Positions 1 to 10,743 of a stretch of 64,000 nt of DNA are shown here, one piece after another. Numbering within the stretch: position 1 is the stretch's first letter; the number at the start of each line of letters is the position of its first letter. A model generated the notes under the pieces. The model ran no database searches. It was not told where the DNA came from and saw nothing but the letters and a program-made list of their open reading frames with translations. Source of the stretch: Procambarus clarkii (lineage: Eukaryota; Arthropoda; Malacostraca; Decapoda; Cambaridae); the NCBI RefSeq assembly GCF_040958095.1, contig NC_091230.1:7325926-7389925 (forward strand). Reading direction: 5' to 3'. The position numbers were made by a program, and so were the translations under genes.

Positions 1-2116
1 CATATTGTCCTTGGGACCATTCAGGCTTGTTCGCATTTGTGTTCCTCACGTGTACCCCAAAGAATGAGGTGATTTGGTAAAATGCTATGCCCAAGATTAC
101 TATTCGAGTGCCGGCGGTGGGGTGGTTCAAATTGCCTCGGTGATCACCTCATTATATCCGGTCGTGATGGTCAAGTGGATTAAGGCGTCTTGTACATACC
201 AGTTGCGTTGCTCCTGGGAGTATGTGTTCGAGTCACTTCTGGGGTGTGAGTTTTCAGTTGCATATTGTCCTGGGGACCATTCAAGCTTGTTCGCATTTGT
301 GTTCCTCACGTGTGCCCCAAAGAATGAGGTGATTTGGTAAAATGCTATGCCCAAGATTACTATCCGAGTGCCGGCGGTGGGGTGGTTCAAATAGCCTCGG
401 CTATCACCTCATTATGTCCGGTCGTGATGGTCAAGTGGATTAAGGCGTCTTGTACATACCAGTTGCGTTGCTCCTGGGAGTATGGGTTCGAGTCACTTCT
501 GGGGTGTGAATTTTCAGTTGCATATTGTCCTGGGGACCATTCAGGCTTGTTCGCATTTGTGTTCCTCACGTGTGCCCCAAAGAATGAGGTGATTTGGTAA
601 AATGCTATGCCCAAGATTACTATCCGAGTGCCGGCGGTGGGGTGGTTCAAATAGCCACGGCTATCACCTCATTATGTCCAGTCGTGATGGTCAAGTGGAT
701 TAAGGCGTCTTGTACATACCAGTTGCGTTGCTCCTGGGAGTATGGGTTCGAGTCACTTCTGGGGTGTGAGTTTTCAGTTGCATATTGTCCTGGGGACCAT
801 TCAGGCTTGTTCGCATTTGTGTTCCTCACGTGTGCCCCAAAGAATGAGGTGATTTGGTAAAATGCTATGCCCAAGATTACTATCCGAGTGCCGGTGGTGG
901 AGTGGTTCAAATAGCCTCGGCTATCACCTCATTATGTCCGGTCGTGATGGTCAAGTGGATTAAGGCGTCTTGTACATACCAGTTTCGTTACTCCTGGGAG
1001 TATGGGTTCGAGTCACTTCTGGGGTGTGAGTTTTCAGTTGCATATTGTCCTGGGGACCATTCAGGCTTGTTCGCATTTGTGTTCCTCACGTGTGCCCCAT
1101 AGAATGAGGTGATTTGGTAAAATGCTATGCCCAAGATTACTATTCGAGTGCCGGCGGTGGGGTGGTTCAAATTGCCTCGGCTATCACCTCATTATGTCCG
1201 GTCGTGATGGTCAAGTGGATTAAGGCGTCTTTTACATACCAGTTGCGTTGCTCCTGGGAGTATGGGTTCGAGTCACTTCTGGGGTGTGAGTTTTCAGTTG
1301 CATATTGTCCTGGGGACCATTCAGGCTTGTTCACATTTGTTTTCCTCACGTGTGCCCCAAAGAATGAGGTGATTTGGTAAAATGCTATGCCCAAGATTAC
1401 TATCCGAGTGCCGGCTTTGGGGTGGTTCAAATATCCTCGGCTATCACGTCATTATGTCCGGTCGTGATGGTCAAGTGGATTAAGGCGTCTTGTACATACC
1501 AGTTGCGTTGCTCCTGGGAGTATGGGTTCGAGTCACTTCTGGGGTGTGAGTTTTCAGTTGCATATTGTCCTGGGGACCATTCAGGCTTGTTCGCATTTGT
1601 GTTCCTCACGTGTGCCCCAAAGAATGAGGTGATTTGGTAAAATGCTATGCCCAAGATTACTATCCGAGTGCCGGCGGTGGGGTGGTTCAAATAGCCTCGG
1701 CTATCACCTCATTATGTCCGGTCGTGATGGTCAAGTGGATTAAGGCGTCTTGTACATACCAGTTGCGTTGCTCCTGGGAGTATGTGTTCGAGTCACTTCT
1801 GGGGTGTGAGTTTTCAGTTGCATATTGTCCTGGGGACCATTCAGGGTTGTTCGCATTTGTGTTCCTCACGTGTGCCCCAAAGAATGAGGTGATTTGGTAA
1901 AATGCTATGCCCAAGATTACTATCTGAGTGCCGGCGGTGGGGTGGTTCAAATTGCCTCGGCTATCACCTCATTATGTCCGGTCGTGATGGTCAAGTGGAT
2001 TAAGGCGTCTTGTACATACCAGTTGCGTTGCTCCTGGGAGTATGGGTTCGAGTCACTTCTGGGGTGTGAATTTTCAGTTGCATATTGTCCTGGGGACCAT
2101 TCAGGCTTGTTCGCAT
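1..2116 (+). repeat. 260-bp satellite with tRNA-derived unit
   Basis: Head-to-tail units of exactly 260 bp: the same landmark recurs at 74, 334, 594, 854, 1114, 1374, 1634 and 1894. The window opens inside the array, which stops at about 2116 in TA-rich DNA. In the unit at 334-593 a perfect A-box match TGGTCAAGTGG lies at 428-438, a B-box GGTTCGAGTC at 485-494, and TTTT at 511-514. The A-to-B distance fits a tRNA with a long variable arm (Leu/Ser type). The acceptor stem and T stem no longer pair well, so this is tRNA-derived and not a working tRNA. Each unit holds an open frame of about 88 codons on both strands, but 260 is not a multiple of 3 and the frame shifts each unit, so these are not genes. 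Confidence 0.9.
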
Positions 2117-2129
2117 ATATTTATATATA

Positions 2130-2558
2130 TGACAGTGTCAGACCACGGAGGAAAATTGAAACAGGAATTACTTTCTTTAATTGATACAGATCACAAAAGA
2201 AAGTAATTTGAACATTAGCAGCGGTTTATATAACTTAGATACATTTTTAATAAATCAATTAAAGGGCGATTTAAGTAGGATCATTGGAACACATTTGTCT
2301 CCCTAATTCATTGTATATATTTACTATTTTATGCTATAATTATCCATGTGTGGGCCTGTGTGTGGTTGCTGCATCGGATGGCCCAATAAGCCCTCTGCAG
2401 TGTCCACGTATTGTACCTCGCCTCACTCAACCATTCTCTCTTGTCTATTTATGTCCAGTACTCGACCTGTAAAACCACTCCTTCTGAAGATGTATTAATA
2501 TACGAAAGTACTTAAGGAAATTCCTGTTTCAATTTTCCTCTGTGGTCTGACACTGTCA
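2130..2558 (+). mobile_element. PLE-D: short inverted-ended fragment, probably Penelope-like
   Basis: The ends are a 40-bp inverted repeat (2130-2169 and 2519-2558) with one mismatch, both tips reading TGACAGTGTCA. Homology of the left end to the right end continues inward after a 9-bp gap. That looks like an inverted piece of a Penelope pseudo-LTR more than a classic MITE. The right part contains a hammerhead fold (2479-2518), a feature known from Penelope-like elements. No coding region is left. A 429-bp MITE is the alternative reading. Confidence 0.6.
2479..2518 (+). ncRNA. Hammerhead ribozyme, PLE/retrozyme type with dimeric stem III
   Basis: All hammerhead parts are in order. Stem I is UCCUU (2479-2483) with AAGGA (2514-2518). 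The core CUGAAGA is at 2484-2490. One unpaired U (2491) precedes stem II GUAU/AUAC (2492-2495, 2500-2503). GAAA is at 2504-2507. The palindrome AGUACU (2507-2512) is a stem III too short to close in one molecule but able to pair between two. The predicted cut follows U2513. Hammerheads with such minimal stem III that act as dimers are known from Penelope-like elements and retrozymes. Activity is inferred only. Confidence 0.6.
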
Positions 2559-2588
2559 CATTTTTAATCACTTATTTATTTTCGTGAT

Positions 2589-2722
<134 letters not shown>

Positions 2723-2724
2723 GG

Positions 2725-2905
2725 GTTGTGATGTATTTTTTTACTAGCTGCGTTAGTGGCACACGGGAGTGATGTATATTAACATCAGCTGTGTTATTGT
2801 GACACGGGGGTGATTTATATTAAGATGAGCTGTGTTAGTGGGACACGGGGGTGATGTATATTAACATCAGCTGTGTTAGTGGGACACGGAGGTGATGTAT
2901 ATTGT
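2725..2905. repeat. 41-bp tandem repeat, about 4 copies
   Basis: The GTGATGTATATTAACATC-type start recurs at 2769, 2810 and 2851, a 41-bp period, with a partial copy at each side. Confidence 0.85.
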
Positions 2906-3716
2906 TACGTTATTCTTCTTCGTATCATAGGATGCCACCTGTTCCTACCGTCCTCAATACCAGCATGCTACATCAACACCAAGACCCGCCAGCCATGTGT
3001 ACAGAAACGTTTTGACCATGCCCCCCCCCCCCCCCCTCCCCAGTCTACGAGAGCCGCCAGCAGGAGGCTTGTCGGCTGATATTTCAACACCAGATAACGA
3101 CTCTTATCCTGTCGTTCCAACCCTTGCTACTCACTCTCTCGACTTGGTCTTGACTACGACGCACGAAGGAAAACGTTCAGCACAGTGTATTAAGTGTGCA
3201 GTCACCTTAGATTTAAAAGTAACAAAAATATTTATTTGCTTTTGCTAAGTCTTAAGCCAAATTTCGAGTTGTTTTTTGGTGTCATTACTTGTTTGATATT
3301 ATTTTATGTAAAGTTTATAATTTTTTGTTTAAGTAAAGAATTTAAATGTTTGTTATCTCTTGTTTTTTCCCCTTCAACTGCCCCACACCGTAAAGGACGT
3401 AAGCAGCTGTATTTTAATTTGCTTAACTTTTTTTTTTTTTGCTTTATGTGAGTCAGGCATTTACCAACTGCCAGGGTAGTTAGTACCCTCCAATTATTTT
3501 TGCGTTTCTAAACGTGATAAAAACGACATTTCATTTTTTCGGCACGTTTTCAATTACGTTTAAAGCGGGAAAAAAACGTGAGTTCGTAACGTTTTAATAA
3601 AACGTGTTTTAAATGTAATGATATAACGTTTTAGAACAAATGTTTTTAGAACGTTAATTATAATGATTAATTATTGGATTTATTAGGTATAATTATCATT
3701 ATCGAATTCAAAAAGA
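2906..3716. other. No gene seen
   Basis: AT-rich DNA with a C run near 3019-3035. Between about 3500 and 3660 there are eight or more ACGT tetramers, mostly within AACGTTTT-like contexts. No supported coding region, RNA gene or element boundary. Confidence 0.6.
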
Positions 3717-4375
3717 GACAGAGAGAGGAGAGAGAGACAGAGAGAGGGAGAGGAGAGAGAAAAAAGACAGCGAGAGAGAGAGAGAGAGGAGAGGGCGACA
3801 GAAAGGAGAGAGGGCGAAAGAAAGAGAGAGAAGAATTAGAGAGAGAGAGAGGTTGAGAGAAAGAAGCAAAAAGAGTGAGAAGAAGAGAGAGAGAAAGTGA
3901 AGAAGAAAGGGAAAGAGAAGAAGGAGACAAAGAAGAAGAAGAGAGAGAAGAAGAGTGACGGAGAGAAGAAGGAAAGAGAGAGAGAGGGGGGTGACCGAAG
4001 GGAGAGAGAGGATAGAAGGGAGAGAATAAGAAGAAGTAGAGAGAGAGAGAGAGAGAGAGAGAAGAAGAGTCAAATATAGAAGAAGAGAGAGAGAAGAGTG
4101 AAAGAAGAAGAGAGAAGGAGAGAGAGAGAGAGAGAGAGAGAGAAGAAAGAAAGATGAGAGAAAAAGAAAGAAGAGAGAGAGAAGAAAAAAAGGGAGAGAA
4201 TAGAAAGAGAGAGATAGAGCGAGAAGGGAGGAAGAGAGACAGAGAGATGAGAGAGAAGAAGGAGAGAAAAGCGAGAGAGAAGAGAGAGAGAGTGTGAAGA
4301 AAGAAAAAGAGGAGAGAGAGAAAGAGAGAGAAGAAGAAGAGAGAAGAAGAGATAAGAGAGAGAAGAGGAGAGAAG
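3717..4375. repeat. GA-rich (polypurine) low-complexity tract
   Basis: About 660 bases almost wholly of A and G, in GA, GAA and GAGA runs. The long Ser/Leu-rich frame on the minus strand (3708-4652) is a by-product of this composition. Confidence 0.95.
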
Positions 4376-4945
4376 AAGTTCTTAAAATATTACCCCAATT
4401 TGCACCCTCCCCCCCCCCCTCCCTTTCAAGAAAACGTAAGATTTTAAGGTTTGACAGATGTTGATCTTCTCGTTTGAGGAGCTGTTCACTTGAGACAGTT
4501 AAGCAAGTCCCAGCTGTGTCTAGGTACAAGTGACAGGATGAACAACCCAGCGGAGTTTTCTTCCTATTGGGGGATGTTGTACATGTTGATATGGCGGTGT
4601 GACCACTCACAGGCTGAGTGACGCTGCCCAATAAACTCGCCCCTCGGGGCAAAATTTAAAAAGAGAAAACGAGAGAGGTAGAAGAAGAGAAATAGAAGGA
4701 GAGAAAGAGAGAGAGAGAGAGAGAGAGATGGCTGGTGGTGGTATACCATGGGCAGGCAGGAGCGACGACCCTGTGAGGCCTACAACAGCTAGAGTGACAC
4801 TGACTGCCAGCATGGTCTAGCCTACCAACCGTTTGACCACAGACCAAGCCTGCAGTATCGTATTACATTCCAGGCCTCAGGCATCATCATACCCACACAC
4901 AACACACAAAACAGTGCCTACCTATAAGTACATTAATTCCACACA
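4376..4945. other. Unclassified sequence with second GA tract
   Basis: 4440-4655 is non-repetitive within the window and may be a dispersed repeat. It contains ATTGGG and CCCAATA about 60 bases apart. A second GA tract lies at 4656-4729. No coding region is supported. Confidence 0.4.
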
Positions 4946-4963
4946 CTATCACACACACACATA

Positions 4964-6240
4964 CAGGCCAGTGTCCTTAACTTGTATACCATGCAAGGTG
5001 ATGGAGAAGATCGTGAGAAAAAAACCTGGTAACACATCTGGAGAGATGGGACTTCGTGACAACCCATCACCATGGGTTCAGGGAGGGTAAATCTTGCCTT
5101 ACAGATTTAACAGAATTCTACGATCAGGAGACAAAGATTAAGCAGGAAAGAGAAGTATGGGCGGACTGCATATTTTTTTGGTCTGTCGGAAAGCCTTTGA
5201 CATAGTACCCCTTAAAAGGCTGATGCATAAGCTGGAGAAACAGGCAGGAGTAACTGGTAAGGCGCTCCAGTGGATAAGGGAGTACCTAAGCAATAGGAAG
5301 CAGAGAGTTACAGTGAGGGATGAGACCTCAGATTGGCATGAAAGTCACCAGTGGAGTCCCACAGGACTCGGTACTCAGACCTATCCTGTTTCAGATATAC
5401 GTAAATGATTTCCCAGAGGGTATAGACTCATTGCCCTCAATGTTTGCAGACCATCCCAAAATTATGAGAAGGATTAAGACAGAGGAGGACAGCTTGAGGC
5501 TTCAAGAAGACCTGGATAAGCTGCAAGAATAGTCGAACAAATGAATGTTAGAGTTTAACCCAAGCAAATGTAATGAAATGAGGATAGGTATAGGGAGCAG
5601 GAGACCAGGTACAAGGTATCGTTTGGGAGATGAAATACTTCAGGAGTCAGAGAGAGAGAAAGACCTGGGGGTTGATATCACGCCAGACCTGTCCCCTGAA
5701 GCTCATATCAAGAGGATAACATCAGCGGCATATGCCAGGTTGGCTAACATAAGAACGGCCTTTAGAAACTTGTGTAAGGAATCTTTCAGAACATTATATA
5801 CCACATATGTCAGACCAATCATGGAGTATGTGCCTCCAGCTTAGAGTCCATATCTATAGTCAGGCATAAGACTAAACTGGAAAAGGTTCAAAGGTTTGCC
5901 ACCACACTAGTACCCGAACTGAGGGGTATTAGCTACGAAGAGAGACTACGGGAATTAAACCTCACGTCACTGGGAGACAGAAGAGTTAGAGGGGGACATG
6001 ATCACCACATACAAAATTCTAAGAGTAATTGATAGAGTAGATAAAGACAGACTACTTAACACAAGGGGCACATGCACTAGGGGACACAGGTGGAAATTGA
6101 GTGCCCAAATGAGCCATAGAGACTTTAGAAAGAACTTTTTAAGTGTCAGAGTAGTAGACAAATGGAATGCATTAGGAAGCGATGTGATGGAGGCTGACTC
6201 CATACACAGCTTCAAGTGTAGATATGATAGAGCCCAGTAG
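4964..6240 (+). pseudogene. Reverse transcriptase fragment of L1
   Basis: RT motifs appear in order over several frames: YRPVSLTCIPCKVMEKIV (from about 4965), a KAFD-containing block (5185-5330), SGVPQDSVLRPILF and YVNDFPEG (about 5345-5420), then FNPSKCNEMRIG (5548) and the RDLGV-like DLGVDITPDLSPEAHI block (about 5660-5720). The catalytic FADD is degraded to FADH (about 5440). The C-terminal thumb-like part ends at YDRAQ (6237). Frameshifts near 5330 and stops at 5532, 5844 and beyond break it, so no full protein can be made. The element would have copied itself by target-primed reverse transcription. Confidence 0.85.
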
Positions 6241-6330
6241 GCTTAGAAACCTGTACATTAGTTGATTGATAGTTGAGAGGCGAGACTAAAGAGCCAGAGC
6301 TCAACCCCTGTAAGCACAACTAGGTATGTA
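4964..6330 (+). mobile_element. L1: 5'-truncated CR1/L2-like non-LTR retrotransposon (type I tail)
   Basis: The copy starts inside the reverse transcriptase directly after an AC-rich stretch (4946-4962). It runs to a 3' UTR ending GCACAACTAGG and then an AC-rich tail to 6380. The coding part ends in YDRAQ, shared with L2, L4 and L8. The 3' UTR (from 6241) is also shared with them. CR1/L2 elements typically end in short tandem repeats, which fits the AC tail. Confidence 0.85.
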
Positions 6331-6380
6331 CATACACGCACATTCCCACAAACACACACACACACACTCACACACACACA

Positions 6381-7439
6381 GGGGGGACCCACTCAACACA
6401 GCTCTCATTTGCTGAAATGATTAAAAAGAGCCCTGATGTGGGAACCGACCTGTGAGATTTATATTTATTTAATTTATATAGAATTTATATTTACGTTAAT
6501 ATATATATTTCGATAGCAATTAAGTGGACTGTATTTCTGCAATAATCTCACAAATCGATCCTTACACATTAGGGGGGGGGTTATATTGAATCTATATATA
6601 TATATATATATGCAGCCAATCAAACTACAGTATTAAACTACATATTAGTATACATTGAGGAGGTTCCTTATCTTATTATACAGCAGGCTTAGTTCACCAG
6701 ATATAACTAGGATGTAGATACCAAATTTCCTCGTGTGAGGCAGCTTCCATCACCCAGTAACTGGTGCACAAACTTTGCTTCCTCTTCTTGACCTGTCAAA
6801 GGCACTAGCTATAAAGCCAGAATCCTAATATATGACAGCTATATCAGAGAAAACACTGTACAATGAACCAAATAAGGACCAAGGCTTAATTACCTTTTTT
6901 GAGTCGATCATTTGTGCTCTCACCGGTTCGCCCAAAATATCTACCTAACATTAATGGCCAAAAATGATTAGTTAAATAGGTTTTGGAAAGACACCTCCCT
7001 TGTATTTGTTGACAGCATTTTGATGATGGAAGACCACTACTCTGATCTTCGTCACACTTCATCCAAGAGAATTTATAGGAGCTATTACTTTCTCCAACGA
7101 CTCTGGTCTTAACAACAATGGCTGACCACTCCTTCACCACTGACGCTACTGGCCTACATTGTCCAGACAGAAGTAAGTGATAGAAGGGTCACATTTACTC
7201 TATTTTGATTCTGATAATTAAATTAATTTATATAAGATGTTTTTATGATGGTAAAATCCAAAGACTAATGTATTTAAGAATAATTCCCAACAGAATAGCT
7301 GGTGAATTTATAATAGTATGTGGCAATGATATCCCGTTTTCTATAAACGAAAAATTCCACTACAAGTTACATTTTCTATGGGTTAACTTGTGTATACAAT
7401 GGCAGCAATATTATCTGCAATTGCATTGATATTAGTAAT
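6381..7439. other. No supported gene; AT-rich spacer
   Basis: Contains an (AT)9 run at 6594-6611. The minus strand has an 84-codon open frame (6886-7140) ending near a GT that could be a splice donor (GGTAATTAAG on the minus strand), but its translation resembles nothing I recognise. I see no element ends here. Confidence 0.4.
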
Positions 7440-7519
7440 TGGTGTCGGATTTTCCGACACCTGAAGCTAGGTCTGCAGTTAGGGAAGTTTCCATGGAAGT
7501 GGTTTCCTCTCAGGAAGCA

Positions 7520-7873
7520 GCTAGATGTACTAGCCGACTGATAGTGAGAAAAAGAGCAGTAGTAGTAGCAGGCATTAAAGAGCAAACAGGGACCAGTCCA
7601 AAGGAGCAGTGAGACAAGGACAAAAACATAATTACCGAGATCCTTAAAAAGGTAAGGATGGAGGGAACTGACCAAAATATTGAAAAGATTTTCAGACTTG
7701 GAAAGTACAACCAGGACAGAGACCAATTGATACAGGTGGTATTCATGAGCGAGATCACGAAAGAGGAACTGTTAGCAAGGAAGAGAGGTCTAGCAAATGT
7801 ACAGAAGTTAAAAAAAGTATTCCTGCAGAGGGATATGACAAGGGAAGAGAGTTCCCCTGGAAACACAAATTGA
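7520..7873 (+). pseudogene. ORF1-like RNA-binding protein remnant of L2
   Basis: Reads RKRAVVVAGIKEQ, then IFRLGKYNQDRDQLIQVVF, then LKKVFLQRDMTREE. This order (a VVxGI strand, an RLGK..RPxxVxF strand and a basic VFLxxDxT end) is the RRM-like region of ORF1 proteins of CR1/L1-type elements, which coat the element RNA. One stop (about 7607) breaks it, and it is cut at 7873 by about 170 bp of unrelated sequence. The hydrophilic C-terminus seems to resume at about 8045. Confidence 0.6.
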
Positions 7874-8044
7874 AAATGTCTCTATTTTCCGCTTGTTACA
7901 ACTTATAATAAATTTGTTACATCTTGGCTTAACGTGTTTATGACGTATTAGGACATTGTTACAACTTGCTATATTGGTTGTTATAACTGGTTAGGAGGTG
8001 TTAAATCTTGTTCGAACGTTGTACCAACGTCGTAGTTTCGGTGT
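7874..8044. other. Insert interrupting L2 ORF1
   Basis: AT-rich, with a degenerate TTGTTACAACTT-like motif repeated four to five times. The ORF1-like reading stops on one side and a basic, ORF1-like reading (KERRERERNQ) starts on the other, so it looks inserted. No flanking duplication could be fixed by eye. Confidence 0.4.
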
Positions 8045-8149
8045 ATGTTTGGCGGGAAGGCAGGAAGCAGACGCAAGGAAGGAGCGCAGGGAGAGAGAAA
8101 GGAATCAGAGAACCACAACCGCGAACCCTACAATCCCAGAGAGGAGTGG

Positions 8150-8830
8150 GGAACCCTCCTCGAACAGTGGAACAGCCACAGGGAGTGGAGCACCACCCCC
8201 ACATTCTACCCAACAGACTCCCTACCTGCCCCATCTCCTGTCAGTCCCCCACTAAGTACCCACCTAGGGCACCCCCCTCCTCCCACTCACCCCCCTACCA
8301 CTCACCCTTTTCCCCAGTACCTCCCTTCTCTCCCATCCCCCAAGCCCTCCTTTCTCCCACATGCCCTCCGGTCTCTCCCACCCCCAAGCCCTCCATTCTC
8401 CCCCACTCCCCTAAGCCCCCCCCATTCTCGCCGACCCCACCTAAGCCTACCCCTCTCCACCACTCCGCTAAACCCTCTCCTCTTCCTTACCCACCTCAGC
8501 CTTCCCTTTGCCCCAACGTCCACCAAGCCCTCCCCCCTTTTCTGCCCCCCAAGCCCTCCCCCCCTTTTCTGCCCCCCAAGCCCCCCCCTTCTCCCCCCAT
8601 CCCCCCAAGCCTCTCCTCCCCCCATGCTCCCCAACCCTCTTCCTCTCACCCCCCCAACCCTCCCCCTTTTACTCTTCCCGAACCCTCCCTCTCTCACTCT
8701 TCCCCCTACCCTCCCCCTCTAACCCCCCCAACCCTCCCCTTCTACCCCCATCCCTCTCCCCCCCCCACCGAGCCCTTCCTCCTCCACCAGTCTCCCCGTA
8801 CCAGATCCTCCCAGCTCCCACTCACCCCAG
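8150..8830. repeat. C-rich low-complexity linker of L2
   Basis: About 680 bases dominated by CCCC, CCT and CAA. All plus-strand frames read as Pro/Ser/Leu. A shorter version (17340-17770) precedes the endonuclease of L3, so it belongs to the element and is not a separate gene. Confidence 0.8.
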
Positions 8831-8881
8831 ATCCCACAGGTCCCCCCAGAGGAGAAGCAGAAGAGAATCAGTTTCAGGGTA

Positions 8882-9483
8882 ATGTACCTGAACATAAATG
8901 GGATCACAATCAAGGCAAGTGAACTAAGGGAAAGAGCACAAGAAGTGAACCCAGATGTAATCGGACTCACTGAAACAAAACTCTCAGGAATCATAACAAA
9001 TGCCGTGTTTCCCCAGGAGTACACAGTAATAAGGAAAGAGAGGAAAGGTAGGGGAGGAGGCGGAGTGGCCCTACTCATGAAAAAGGAATGGAGTTTTAAG
9101 GAGATGGCTATCCCGGGCTGTGAGGGTTTCAGAGACTACATAGCAGGCACCATGACAATGGGAGGACCAAGAATAGTAGTAGCAGTAATATATAACCCTC
9201 TACCAAATGACAGAAGACCCAGTCAAGAGTATGAAAATAACAACATGGCAGTTAACACTATAATTGAGAGGGCAGCCTCTGCTGCCTGTAGAAATAGATC
9301 CCATGAGGGACTTCAATCACGGAAGCATTGACTGGGAAAACAAGGAACCGCATGGAGGTGAGGATACGCGGAGAGCCAAACTATTGGAGGTAGTGCCTAG
9401 AAACATTTTAACCCAGCATGTCAGAGAACCCACAAGGATGAGAGGAAATGACGAACCAGCGACACTCTACCTAGTCTTCACTC
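8882..9483 (+). pseudogene. AP-like endonuclease domain of L2
   Basis: The frame enters from upstream (PPEEKQKRISFRV) into MYLNINGI, then NPDVIGLTETKL (catalytic Glu region, about 8950-8985), GRGGGGVALLMKK (about 9048-9083), YNPLPNDRR, and DFNHGSIDWEN (9309-9341). These are the ordered motifs of the AP-endonuclease that nicks target DNA for non-LTR retrotransposition. A frameshift near 9290 moves the reading from one frame to the next. The reading stops at VFT where LTR-1 is inserted, and continues at 14985. Confidence 0.85.
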
Positions 9484-10743
9484 TGTAACAAACTAGGCTG
9501 TTGTAAGAATTATCCAGAGTGGTTTATCGACAAAAGAGAATGGGAAGCTGAGCCCGCATGGTGACCTGGGAACCTGACCCCCAGGGGGATTCGCGGTGGA
9601 AATAACCGACGCTTTGTTCATAGCTACGTATAATGAATCATCCTATAGTATTCAGTAATTTTGAGAAATTAGCCTTTATTCATTTTGCATTAAAATTGTA
9701 TTGTATAATAGTACTGGATACAATATCAAGAGTATTCTAATTATTGAGTTTAAGTCACCATCAGTGACGTCACGAATCAGATCTAACTTGTAAGGCGGAG
9801 TGACCGGCGGTCATAGGTCAGCAGGGTTGACAGGTCTACTATTTCTCAAAGTTCAATTATCCATTTTTTGGGGGATCGGGAACAGCTCTGCCGTTAGATG
9901 TTTGTGTAATTTAATTTCAGTAAAATAATTCAACCAGTCTGGATCAATTCAGTACAAACAGAGGTTAATTGTTATAACTTAAACCTTGCTAGTAACTTGG
10001 TGAAACTTTGACTAGGCGGAAGGTTACAATGCTCTGTCTGGGGTAGACGAGACAAGGGAGAGATCAGTGTGGAGACAAGAGCAACTGGGATAAGAGGTCA
10101 ACCATCTTACCTCTCCCCAAGACCAGCCCAACATCTTTAGCTTGTTGCCCAAGGTATAGTTGCTATTGTTATGTATAGAAATAGTCTCATTTGCCATTCA
10201 GGTCAAGTAGGGAGTGTTAACGTGACAGGGAGTGAACATATTTAGATTTTGTTTTAGTTTTTCTTTTAATAAATTAAATTTGTTAATATTTTGCATTTTA
10301 TTATTTCCATGTGTTTTATGTGTAAACTTGTCCTGGTCACGTGGTCCACACGAGGAAGAGTTGGATTGGGCGCCGATTCTAACATCGAATCATTCCCGTG
10401 TAATTAATTTCACACTCTTAAGTTCCACGGTCATCGGTTATAGTGGGGATCAAGCCCCAAGGTTGATTAATTAGCGTGATCAATCCAGACCTCGATCATT
10501 GCTCGGTGTTGCTGGTCTGGTGGTGGCAGCGTAGAGGCGACTCTAGGGTTTTGCTCAAAGCCTAGGTCACGTCATACTGGGTGTAGAATCCTAAGTCGGT
10601 CAATCGTCTTAGGGCCACGTGGCGTGGAGTTGGCTTTGGTAAAAGTTTTGGAGTCCCTTGGTAGAGAATAAAAAGTAAGAATACGGGTAGAGGGAGTAGA
10701 AGGAAAGAGAAGTAGTCAGAGAGAAACCCAAACCCGTGTTACA
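9484..10743 (+). repeat. 5' LTR of LTR-1
   Basis: 1260 bp, TGTAAC...GTTACA. The 3' boundary is set by the identity of 10708-10743 with 14945-14980, the 5' boundary by the ACTC duplication. A primer-binding-site-like TGGTGCACAGCGGTGG follows at 10745; I cannot name the tRNA. Confidence 0.8.

Noticed and set aside
421..514. Functional tRNA gene
   Set aside because: A and B boxes are present but acceptor, T and anticodon stems are mispaired.
74..2184. Series of 82-96-codon frames on both strands
   Set aside because: They repeat every 260 bp with the satellite and shift frame each unit; no protein signature.
3708..4652. 314-codon Ser/Leu-rich frame, minus strand
   Set aside because: Direct result of the GA-rich tract; no domain, no codon-level signal.
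6886..7140. 84-codon minus-strand frame with a possible splice donor
   Set aside because: No recognisable family, no second exon, AT-rich context.
8008..8922. 304-codon Pro-rich frame
   Set aside because: C-rich linker of a retrotransposon read in the wrong frame; the true frame leads into the endonuclease at 8882.
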